Of a DNA stretch of 64,000 nucleotides, positions 57,704 to 64,000 are shown piece after piece. The notes beneath the pieces were generated by a model, which worked only from the letters and a program-made list of their open reading frames with translations, was not told the origin of the DNA and did no database searches. Source of the DNA: Hallerella sp964587155 (lineage in GTDB: Bacteria; Fibrobacterota; Fibrobacteria; Fibrobacterales; Fibrobacteraceae); NCBI GenBank assembly GCA_964587155.1, contig CAZPKF010000011.1, positions 19,913-83,912 on the forward strand, in the 5' to 3' direction. Each line of letters opens with the position of its first letter. The first letter of the stretch is position 1. Both the position numbers and the translations under genes were made by a program.

Positions 57704-60016
57704 ATGAACGCTTTTATGCATCGAATCGGATCCGCGATTTCTAAAATTTTTCCTCGCCCCGGAAAAAAGGTTTTTCTTTGGCTGGGCGTTTTTCTGTTGC
57801 CCTGCATCGGCTGCGCTGTCGCCATCTTCCTGTATTTTTCAAGCCTTGTCCCCGAACTGCCATCGCTAGAACAACTCGAAGACATCGATCCGAAGCTGGT
57901 GACGACCGTTTATGACAAAGACAGAGTTCCCGTCCACGAGTTCTTTGTCGAACGTCGGGTGTGGACCCCCATCGATTCCATTCCGGAAATGGCGATGAAC
58001 GCCGTCATGGCCACCGAAGACAGAGATTTTTACAATCACTGGGGATTGAACATTATCGCCATTCCCAAAGCGGTCGTCCAATCCATCTTCCGCGGCGATA
58101 AAATCCGCGGCGCATCGACCCTTACCCAGCAATTGTCCAAATTGCTGTTTCTCTCCCCGGAACGAAAAATTTCCCGCAAAATCAAAGAAGCGATGACGGC
58201 GGTCCGCATCGAGCAAACTTACACCAAGCGCGAAATCATGGAATTCTACATGAACGAAGTCTACTTAGGCGGCGGCAATTACGGATTCCAAGCGGCGAGC
58301 GGCTTTTATTTTGGGAAACCTCTCGACAGCATTTCCATCCCGCAAATGGCCATTTTGGCAGGTATGCTGCAACGCCCCGAAGGCTACAGACCCGACCGTC
58401 ACCCAAAGGCCGCCTTAGAACGCAGAAACACAGTCCTTTACGCCATGCAAGACGCCGGTTACATTTCCAAAGAAGATTACAGCCGTTACATTCAAGAACC
58501 TGTCGAAACGGTCAAGCATCAAGTCGGCAACGGCTCAGGGCTTTACTATTACGAAGAAATCCGCAAGTTCATGGAAAACAAATACGGGCAAAATTCCCTC
58601 TATGCGGACGGAATGAACATTTACAGCACGATTGACCCGGCCATCCAAGCATTCGCAGAAGATGTGGAAACCAGGCATATCGAACGCATCCGGAAACGCA
58701 TCCAGCAACGAGCCGTTTGGAAGCTCGGGCTTTCCGCCAAATATAACCTCCCCGCGGATTCCGTCGTTGCCCATTTCGACAGCGTTTATTCCCTTTTCAA
58801 AAAAGATTATCTGGCCAAAGATACGGCATCCGATCCTTCACAATGGCGATTCCCGGATTCTTCGCGTTACCACGAACCCCAAATGGCGATGATTCTCATT
58901 GAAAACGGAACAGGGGCCATCCGAGCCATGGTCGGCGGGAACGATTTCAACAAATCCCGCTGGAACCGCGCGGTCCAGTCTTTGCGGCAACCGGGTTCCG
59001 CATTCAAGCCCATCGTCTATGCGACTGCCGTCGAAGCGGGAGCCTCTCCGTGCGATTCCATCAACGACCAGCCGGTGACAATCGAAGACGAAGGAGATCC
59101 ATCAAAGACGTGGCGACCGGCAAATTTCGACAAAGAATTTGAAGGCATGATGACCATGCGGCGCGCCCTTTTCCGTTCCATGAACCTTCCCGCCGTATTG
59201 ACGGGCATCAAATACGGACTTCCGAACGTTGTCTCTTACGCACGCAAATTCGGCATCCGGAAGGCGCCTTTGCAGCCCGTTCCAAGCTTGGCCCTGGGCT
59301 CCATCGGTTCAACTCTCATGGAAATGACTTCCGCTTTCACCGTATTCCCGAACGGTGGAGTCCGTATCGAACCTTATATGATAGACTCCATTGTAGACAA
59401 ATCCGGCAACGTCGTTGAAAGGCACAAAAGCGAAGAACACACCGTATTGAAGCCCGCCAGCGCATACATCATGGTCGACATGCTGAAAGACGTGAACGTC
59501 CACGGAACTGCGGCACGGGTGAGCGCCAGCGGATTCAAGCATCCCAGCGGAGGAAAGACGGGGACGACCAACAATTATGCTGATGCCTGGTACATCGGAT
59601 TCACCCGTTACTACACCATGGGCGTTTGGGTGGGAACAGACTCCCCATCACCGATGGGCCCCGGACATACAGGCTCCGAAGATCCGCTTCCGGCATGGAT
59701 AGAAGTGATGAAAGAGCTTCACAAAGACCTTCCTGTCCGCGGTTTCCCCATGGCGAGCGGTGTCATTTCACGAAAAATGTGCAACTTCACAGGAAAAGTC
59801 GCCGGAGAGTATTGCGGAACAACCTCTTTCTGCTTGTATTCCGCAGGGCACGTTCCCGGCGAAACTTGCGACGGCAACCATATTTCAAACAAAAAATCCG
59901 CCGACAATGCAACGCTGTTTTCCAGCAAGAGCACAAGCGAAGGCTCCATGAAGGCGAAAACGAAAAAAGAAAAGAACGCACCGCCGCCCAAAAAGAAAAC
60001 GCGGCAAATGTTCTAG
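57704..60016 (+). CDS. Penicillin-binding protein 1A-type (transglycosylase/transpeptidase)
   Basis: Class A PBPs polymerise and cross-link peptidoglycan. The 770 aa product has an N-terminal membrane anchor (about 24-48). The GT51 domain has catalytic Glu105 in A-T-E-D-R-D-F-Y, then R-G-A-S-T-L-T-Q-Q-L-S-K and Y-L-G-G-G-N-Y-G. The transpeptidase domain has Ser432 in P-G-S-A-F-K (S-x-x-K), S-M-N and Lys618 in G-G-K-T-G-T-T. A ~70-residue Lys/Pro-rich tail with four Cys follows the catalytic domain and is unusual. The ATG at 57704 is preferred (57716 also possible); a longer ORF back to 57170 runs antisense through the lipoprotein gene. Confidence 0.93.
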   Translation: MNAFMHRIGSAISKIFPRPGKKVFLWLGVFLLPCIGCAVAIFLYFSSLVPELPSLEQLEDIDPKLVTTVYDKDRVPVHEFFVERRVWTPIDSIPEMAMNAVMATEDRDFYNHWGLNIIAIPKAVVQSIFRGDKIRGASTLTQQLSKLLFLSPERKISRKIKEAMTAVRIEQTYTKREIMEFYMNEVYLGGGNYGFQAASGFYFGKPLDSISIPQMAILAGMLQRPEGYRPDRHPKAALERRNTVLYAMQDAGYISKEDYSRYIQEPVETVKHQVGNGSGLYYYEEIRKFMENKYGQNSLYADGMNIYSTIDPAIQAFAEDVETRHIERIRKRIQQRAVWKLGLSAKYNLPADSVVAHFDSVYSLFKKDYLAKDTASDPSQWRFPDSSRYHEPQMAMILIENGTGAIRAMVGGNDFNKSRWNRAVQSLRQPGSAFKPIVYATAVEAGASPCDSINDQPVTIEDEGDPSKTWRPANFDKEFEGMMTMRRALFRSMNLPAVLTGIKYGLPNVVSYARKFGIRKAPLQPVPSLALGSIGSTLMEMTSAFTVFPNGGVRIEPYMIDSIVDKSGNVVERHKSEEHTVLKPASAYIMVDMLKDVNVHGTAARVSASGFKHPSGGKTGTTNNYADAWYIGFTRYYTMGVWVGTDSPSPMGPGHTGSEDPLPAWIEVMKELHKDLPVRGFPMASGVISRKMCNFTGKVAGEYCGTTSFCLYSAGHVPGETCDGNHISNKKSADNATLFSSKSTSEGSMKAKTKKEKNAPPPKKKTRQMF

Positions 60017-60073
60017 CGAAAGCACAACTCTTCAGTACTTTTGAACATTTCCTTTTTCGTTCCGTCTTAATTC

Positions 60074-60099
60074 TGTCGATGGGCAAAAGTCTATCGACA
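60074..60099. other. Inverted repeat in the PBP-rlmN gap
   Basis: TGTCGAT, 12 nt, ATCGACA. It lies in a 214-bp gap (60017-60230) that otherwise shows no gene. It has no T-run on the plus strand, so it is not a classical terminator; an operator or mRNA hairpin is possible. Confidence 0.4.
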
Positions 60100-60230
60100 A
60101 AATTTGACAAAAATCGTTTTTCCCGTCCCCCATTTTACAAACATTTCTTCCCGGCAGCTTCAAAGCAAACGCCCCTTCCTTCCGCATACCCCTCTACAAT
60201 TCAAACGAAATTTTCTATCTTTACAGAACC

Positions 60231-61313
60231 GTGACAAACGATTTCAAAGACATCAAATCCCTGACAGCGGACGAACTGAAGAATTGGCTTTCAGCCCATT
60301 CCGAAAAGGCGTATCGCGCCGATCAAATCGAAAACTGGCTTTTTTGCAAGCAAGTTTCGAGTTACGATCAGATGACGAACATACCGCAAAGTACCCGTGA
60401 CAAACTTTCTGCGGCTTTCGCCATCCGCTCCTTATCCGAAGTCCAGCACTTGGTGTCTTCGGATGGAGCCGTCAAGTGGCTGTTCAAAACAACCGATTCC
60501 CACTTCATCGAAACCGTCTTGATTCCGACGAACGGGCGCTATTCCGTATGCGTCTCTACGGAAATCGGCTGCGCCATGAATTGCGCCTTTTGCCGCACAG
60601 CCAAAATGGGATTCATCCGGAATTTGGAAGCGGGCGAAATCCTTGAAGAAATCATCCGCGTTGGAGAATTTTTGAAGGAATCTGGAGAAATCGATGCCGA
60701 CGGAAACCCGGCAAAAGTCACAAACATCATCTTCATGGGCATGGGCGAACCGCTCAACAATTTAGACAACGTCCACCGAACCTGTTGTACCTTGCACAAC
60801 CAGAAGCTTTTCAACATGGGACGCAAGAAAATGACCGTCAGCACAAGCGGAGTCGTCCCCAAAATCAAAGAACTCGTCGACAGAAACACGCCCTGCTGCC
60901 TGGCTGTCAGCCTGAACAGCACAAACAACGAAGCGCGCAGCTCCGTCATGCCGGTGAACAAAGTCTGGCCCATTGAAAAGCTTTTGGAAGCGACCGATGA
61001 ATACACCCGGCGCACAGACAATTATGTCACCTTTGAATTTGTCCTGATGAAAGGGGTCACTTGCACCGATGCCGCCGCCAAGGAACTCATCCGGATTTGC
61101 GCCCCGCGCCGTTGCAAAGTAAACGCCATCGTTTTGAACCAGATGGATGATCCGAACTTAGAAGCCCCGACCGAAGAAGAAGTCAACCGTTTTTTGGATA
61201 AAGTCCGGGCGGCACACATTCAAATCACCATCAGGAATCCCCGCGGACGCGACATTTTCGCCGCCTGCGGACAATTAGCTTATAAAAAAACAACAGAAGG
61301 TAGCCAATGCTGA
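60231..61313 (+). CDS. rlmN: 23S rRNA/tRNA adenine-C2 methyltransferase RlmN
   Basis: RlmN methylates A2503 of 23S rRNA and A37 of some tRNAs by radical chemistry. The 360 aa product has the N-terminal HhH-like accessory domain, the C-x3-C-x2-C cluster at Cys114, Cys118 and Cys121 in I-G-C-A-M-N-C-A-F-C, and M-G-M-G-E-P-L-N-N. It ends with G-R-D-I-F-A-A-C-G-Q-L, which contains the second catalytic Cys. It starts at GTG 60231 (M-T-N-D-F-K). The 3' end overlaps the next gene's start by 7 bp. Confidence 0.95.
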   Translation: MTNDFKDIKSLTADELKNWLSAHSEKAYRADQIENWLFCKQVSSYDQMTNIPQSTRDKLSAAFAIRSLSEVQHLVSSDGAVKWLFKTTDSHFIETVLIPTNGRYSVCVSTEIGCAMNCAFCRTAKMGFIRNLEAGEILEEIIRVGEFLKESGEIDADGNPAKVTNIIFMGMGEPLNNLDNVHRTCCTLHNQKLFNMGRKKMTVSTSGVVPKIKELVDRNTPCCLAVSLNSTNNEARSSVMPVNKVWPIEKLLEATDEYTRRTDNYVTFEFVLMKGVTCTDAAAKELIRICAPRRCKVNAIVLNQMDDPNLEAPTEEEVNRFLDKVRAAHIQITIRNPRGRDIFAACGQLAYKKTTEGSQC

Positions 61314-61930
61314 CTCAGAATTTGCCCGAATTTTGGGAAAATCTCTACACGGAACACAAAGACTATTGGAACTTGAAGAAGGCGACTCCAGCCCTTCTTG
61401 ACTTTTTCAATAATCCGCTATGCCCCGCTACGGGAAGCGTCCTAGTCCCGGGAGCCGGATTCGGCTACGATGCAGAAGCTTGGGCGGAACGCGGACACGA
61501 AGTGCTCGCCGTTGATTTCGCCCCGACGGCTGTCGATGAACTCGACCGCCTTTCCCGCAAACATTCCAATTTCAAATCCCTCAACTTGGACCTTTTTGAA
61601 TTAAACCCGAAAGATTCCAAAAAGGGCGGACAACAATTCGACATCATCTACGATTATTGCACGTTCACCGCCATCCATCCCGGACGGCGCGACGAATGCT
61701 TCGAAGTCTGGCAGAAAATGTTGAAAGACGACGGTGTCGTCATCGCCTTTTTCTATCCGTTCGTGAACAGTACGTCGCTCCAAGGCCCTCCGCATCCCAC
61801 TTCCGAAGGGGAACTGATGGCGCGTCTCGGTGGCATTTTCGACGTTGTCGAAAGAGTTCCCGTCAACGACAGCATTCCTTCGCGTAAAGGCAAGGAAGAA
61901 ATTTGGCTTTTGAAAAAAGCCGAAGAATAA
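61307..61930 (+). CDS. SAM-dependent methyltransferase, TPMT-like
   Basis: The 207 aa product looks like a thiopurine S-methyltransferase/thiol-methyltransferase family member: W-E-N-L-Y-T-E-H-K-D-Y-W-N-L near the N-terminus, V-L-V-P-G-A-G-F-G-Y-D-A as SAM-binding motif I, V-L-A-V-D-F-A-P-T-A-V and F-D-I-I-Y-D-Y-C-T-F-T-A-I-H-P. Such enzymes methylate halides, thiols or other small soft nucleophiles; the substrate here is unknown. The ATG at 61307 overlaps the rlmN stop, so it is translationally coupled to it. Confidence 0.85.
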   Translation: MLTQNLPEFWENLYTEHKDYWNLKKATPALLDFFNNPLCPATGSVLVPGAGFGYDAEAWAERGHEVLAVDFAPTAVDELDRLSRKHSNFKSLNLDLFELNPKDSKKGGQQFDIIYDYCTFTAIHPGRRDECFEVWQKMLKDDGVVIAFFYPFVNSTSLQGPPHPTSEGELMARLGGIFDVVERVPVNDSIPSRKGKEEIWLLKKAEE

Positions 61931-61941
61931 AATATATCTTT

Positions 61942-61971
61942 AGTCCATTCTTTCGACAGGATGGACTGTCG
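61942..61971 (+). promoter_or_regulatory. Possible pseudoknot leader before the SEC-C gene
   Basis: AGTCCAT (61942-61948) pairs with ATGGACT (61961-61967). CGAC in the loop (61954-61957) pairs with GTCG just 3' of the stem (61968-61971), the geometry of an H-type pseudoknot. It is about 10 nt upstream of the SEC-C gene's ribosome site. Confidence 0.4.
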
Positions 61972-61995
61972 TATTTTAAACAAGGAATTTTGACT

Positions 61996-62493
61996 ATGGC
62001 AGAAGAAAATCTTTGCCCCTGCGGCTCCGGAAAATCCTATTCCGAATGCTGCGAACCCATCATCAAAGGCATGACGCTCGCTCCGACTCCCGAAGCCCTG
62101 ATGCGTTCCCGTTACACGGCTTACGCCAAGCACGAAGTCAAATGGCTCAAAGATTCTTTGGAGCCTTCCCAACAGGCGGATTACGACGAAAAAAGCGTCG
62201 AAGAATGGAGCAAACGTTCTGAATGGCTGGGCATCAAAATTCTCCAGACCAAAACCGAAGACGAAAAGAACATCGGCTGGGTGGAATTTGTCTGCAAATA
62301 CAAGCAGGGAAACGTCGCAAGGGAACACCACGAGCTTTCCGAATTCCACAAAGTCAAAGGAGCCTGGCTTTTTTACGATGGACGCGCCGTAAAACCGCAA
62401 ACCATCCACAACACGCAAAATGTGGGACGCAACGATCCGTGCCCATGCGGTTCGGGACTCAAGTATAAAAAGTGCTGCGGCAAAAACGCTTGA
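61996..62493 (+). CDS. SEC-C motif protein, YchJ-like
   Basis: The 165 aa product has two SEC-C zinc motifs, one at each end: N-L-C-P-C-G-S-G-K-S-Y-S-E-C-C near residue 6 and N-D-P-C-P-C-G-S-G-L-K-Y-K-K-C-C-G-K at the C-terminus. The YchJ middle domain lies between them (E-A-L-M-R-S-R-Y-T-A-Y, L-S-E-F-H-K). Such motifs are known as SecB-binding zinc fingers in SecA, but the role of YchJ is not established. The ATG at 61996 has CAAGGA upstream. It precedes argC by 28 bp. Confidence 0.88.
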   Translation: MAEENLCPCGSGKSYSECCEPIIKGMTLAPTPEALMRSRYTAYAKHEVKWLKDSLEPSQQADYDEKSVEEWSKRSEWLGIKILQTKTEDEKNIGWVEFVCKYKQGNVAREHHELSEFHKVKGAWLFYDGRAVKPQTIHNTQNVGRNDPCPCGSGLKYKKCCGKNA

Positions 62494-62521
62494 TATTTCA
62501 TTCGTTTCGAGGAACGCTTAG

Positions 62522-63490
62522 ATGAAGTTTCGAATTTTCGTAGATGGTGAAGCGGGAACGACCGGGTTGCAAATCCGCGAACGCTTAGCCAAACGGGATG
62601 ATGTGGAAATATTGAGCATTGACCCGGAACTCCGCAAAGAACCGTCAGAACGGAAACGTCTTATCGACGCCTCCGACGTGACATTTCTGTGCCTTCCGGA
62701 TGCTGCAGCAACGGAAAGTGCCGCACTTTGTTCAAATCCTAAGACGAAAATCATCGACGCATCCACGGCACACCGCACAAACCCCAACTGGGCATACGGG
62801 CTCCCGGAACTTTCTCCGGATTTTCGTCACCGCATCGAATGCGGAACGAGAATCGCCAATCCGGGATGTCATGCTACCGGATTTATTTTGGGCGTTTATC
62901 CGCTAATAGCCGCCGGAATTCTCAAAAAGGATGCAGACCTTTCGACCTACAGCCTTACCGGCTATTCGGGCGGCGGCAAGAAAATGATTGCCTCTTACGA
63001 AGCGGAGGGCGCACAAATTTCCCACCCGGGAATGTCTCCGCGCCTCTTTGCACCCAGGCCTTATGCGTTAGGGCACCATCACAAGCACCTGCCCGAAATG
63101 CAAAAAGTCTGCGGAATCGAAAAAGCCCCAACGTTCAACCCCATCGTTGGCCCTTATTACAAAGGCATGGCGGTTTCCACAGCCCTTTTCCAAAGTTCCC
63201 TTTCCCAAAAAGCTTCGGCAGCGGACATTTGCGAAATCCTCGCCGCACATTACGACGGCGCACGATTTGTCAAAGTCTTCCCCTTCGAAGAAGAACCTGT
63301 TCTTGACTCGGGCTCTTTGGACCCAACCACTTGCAATGGAACAAACGATGCACACGTTTACGTTTTCGGCAGAGAAGAAACCATTCAAGTCACCGTTGTC
63401 TTAGATAATTTGGGTAAAGGCGCTTCAGGTGCCGCCATCCAAAACATGAACATCGCATTGGGATTAGACGAAGCCGCAAGCCTCGTGTAA
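62522..63490 (+). CDS. argC: N-acetyl-gamma-glutamyl-phosphate reductase (type 2)
   Basis: ArgC reduces N-acetylglutamyl phosphate to the semialdehyde in arginine synthesis. The 322 aa product fits the shorter type 2 class: V-D-G-E-A-G-T-T-G-L-Q-I-R at the N-terminus, catalytic Cys116 in N-P-G-C-H-A-T-G, and T-G-Y-S-G-G-G-K-K-M-I. GAGGA precedes the ATG by 8 nt. A terminator follows the gene. Other arg genes are not visible in the window. Confidence 0.94.
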   Translation: MKFRIFVDGEAGTTGLQIRERLAKRDDVEILSIDPELRKEPSERKRLIDASDVTFLCLPDAAATESAALCSNPKTKIIDASTAHRTNPNWAYGLPELSPDFRHRIECGTRIANPGCHATGFILGVYPLIAAGILKKDADLSTYSLTGYSGGGKKMIASYEAEGAQISHPGMSPRLFAPRPYALGHHHKHLPEMQKVCGIEKAPTFNPIVGPYYKGMAVSTALFQSSLSQKASAADICEILAAHYDGARFVKVFPFEEEPVLDSGSLDPTTCNGTNDAHVYVFGREETIQVTVVLDNLGKGASGAAIQNMNIALGLDEAASLV

Positions 63491-63510
63491 ACATTGTCCC
63501 CACTACAATT

Positions 63511-63538
63511 TCCCCGCTTTTCACGGCGGGGATTTTTT
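63511..63538 (+). terminator. Terminator of argC
   Basis: TCCCCGC / GCGGGGA with an 8-nt loop is followed by six T, 20 bp after the argC stop. Confidence 0.9.
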
Positions 63539-63570
63539 ATTGGCGGGATAATATCCAAACAGCCTTGCGC

Positions 63571-64000
63571 CTAGAGTCCTAAATGGGATGGATCGCAAGC
63601 TTCTTGGCGATTTTTCGCACACCACTTGGAGATGTCGCCGTCGAATGAGGATGCGAAGAACATCCCGCTCATATTCTTCACGTTGCTGACGTCCCACTTG
63701 CTGATGTCGCCGTTGAATTTGGAATTATTGAACATCCCGCTCATATCCGTCACGTTGCTGACGTCCCACTTGCTGATGTCGCCGGTGAATGAGGAGTAGT
63801 CGAACATCCATCTCATATCCGTCACTTTGCTTACGTCCCACTTGCTGATGTCGCCGTCGAATGAGGATGCGAGGAACATATAACTCATATCCGTCACGTT
63901 GCTGACGTCCCACTTGCTGATGTCGCCGTCGAATGAGGATTCGAAGAACATCCCGCTCATACTCTTCACGTTGCTTACGTCCCACTTGCTGATGTCGCCG
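63571..64000 (-). CDS. BspA-like DUF285 repeat surface protein, 3' part (runs off right edge)
   Basis: The frame is open to base 64000, so only the C-terminal ~142 codons are visible. They consist of five 24-residue repeats of the form G-D-I-S-K-W-D-V-S-N-V-T-D-M-S-x-M-F-x-x-S-S-F-D, then a sixth that breaks off after G-D-I-S-K-W into C-A-K-N-R-Q-E-A-C-D-P-S-H-L-G-L and the stop. DUF285 (PF03382) repeats are LRR-like and found in surface adhesion proteins. No sorting or anchoring domain follows the repeats. The gene is convergent with argC. Confidence 0.88.
   Translation of the reverse strand, partial: GDISKWDVSNVKSMSGMFFESSFDGDISKWDVSNVTDMSYMFLASSFDGDISKWDVSKVTDMRWMFDYSSFTGDISKWDVSNVTDMSGMFNNSKFNGDISKWDVSNVKNMSGMFFASSFDGDISKWCAKNRQEACDPSHLGL
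63640..64000 (-). repeat. 72-bp tandem DUF285 coding repeats
   Basis: About five near-identical 72-bp units encode the 24-residue repeats. The GACATCAGCAAGTGGGACGT core is the same in most units. Confidence 0.9.

Noticed and set aside
63640..64000. CRISPR array
   Set aside because: The 72-bp units are in frame, encode DUF285 repeats and have no variable spacers.

Overview
The window looks like a chromosomal stretch from a Fibrobacter-type bacterium (phylum Fibrobacterota; Fibrobacter or a close relative). The reasons are a secreted protein ending in a FISUMP domain (the 'Fibrobacter succinogenes major paralogous domain') at 41185-42327, a poly-Ser/poly-Asp envelope protein at 33950-35035, and a full Gram-negative outer-membrane gene set: LptF/LptG, BamD, a PorV/UPF0164-type barrel and many lipoproteins. 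No phage, insertion sequence, CRISPR array or rRNA operon is visible. Coding density is very high. Adjacent genes often overlap by 1-4 bases (ATGA, GTGA, TTGA, TGATG), so most directons are probably translationally coupled operons. The longest stretches without a protein gene are 3224-3504 (a terminator plus one copy of a dispersed repeat) and 56345-56695 (terminators, the second repeat copy and a tRNA).

Layout. 1-3.2 kb: the 5' part of mutS and scpB (minus), divergent from ilvD. 3.5-15.7 kb: one unbroken minus-strand run in transcription order lptF, lptG, a GGDEF cyclase, a Na+/solute symporter, tadA, a lipoprotein, a secreted beta-helix protein, then a four-gene set (unknown 296 aa protein, MotA/TolQ-like protein with a long coiled-coil tail, MotB/OmpA-like protein, unknown 227 aa protein). 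15.7-18.9 kb: bamD, a probable barrel and a PHP hydrolase. 18.9-23.5 kb: a minus-strand envelope cluster (PorV-like barrel, STAS protein, degenerate LytM protein, lipoprotein, Nudix). 23.5-28.3 kb: a Xer recombinase, guaB, a tandem retropepsin-like protein, a short Cys-rich ORF and a zinc-finger protein with a histone-H1-like tail. 28.3-35.4 kb: lepA-lepB, hemA-hemC-hemD, a Ser/Asp-rich protein and folB. 35.4-42.3 kb: comM-spoVG, pilT-pilC, a thioredoxin-fold protein, epmA and the FISUMP protein. 42.5-53.4 kb: sufS, gtrA, a small outer-membrane barrel, a six-gene operon aroE-aroKB-epimerase-lipoprotein-metalloprotease-mtaD, pth-folC and a radical SAM protein. 53.5-64 kb: a GH2-fold protein, tRNA-Arg(ACG), a lipoprotein, a class A PBP, rlmN, a methyltransferase, a SEC-C protein, argC and the 3' end of a BspA-like repeat gene running off the right edge.

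How the genes fit together. Much of the window concerns building the envelope: LPS export, barrel assembly, peptidoglycan synthesis, lipoproteins, signal peptidase and type IV pili. Housekeeping metabolism (branched-chain amino acids, shikimate, arginine, GMP, tetrapyrrole, folate) and translation quality (LepA, Pth, RlmN, TadA, EpmA) are interleaved. TadA and tRNA-Arg(ACG) are functional partners, because the A34 of that anticodon must become inosine.

The most interesting candidate system is the ion-motor-like cluster at 3505-7543, probably with the lipoprotein and beta-helix genes up to 9091. It pairs a MotA/TolQ-type channel carrying a very long coiled coil with a MotB-type peptidoglycan-binding partner and two flanking proteins. 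From memory, the gene order and a C-terminal motif recall the uncharacterised proteobacterial DUF3348-DUF802-OmpA-DUF2894 neighbourhood. Other points to follow up are a tandem retropepsin with one dead half, an unannotated Cys-rich 41-codon ORF, a GH2 protein that seems to lack its nucleophile, a dispersed intergenic repeat and a possible pseudoknot leader.

All family names come from reading the translated sequence; no database search was run.
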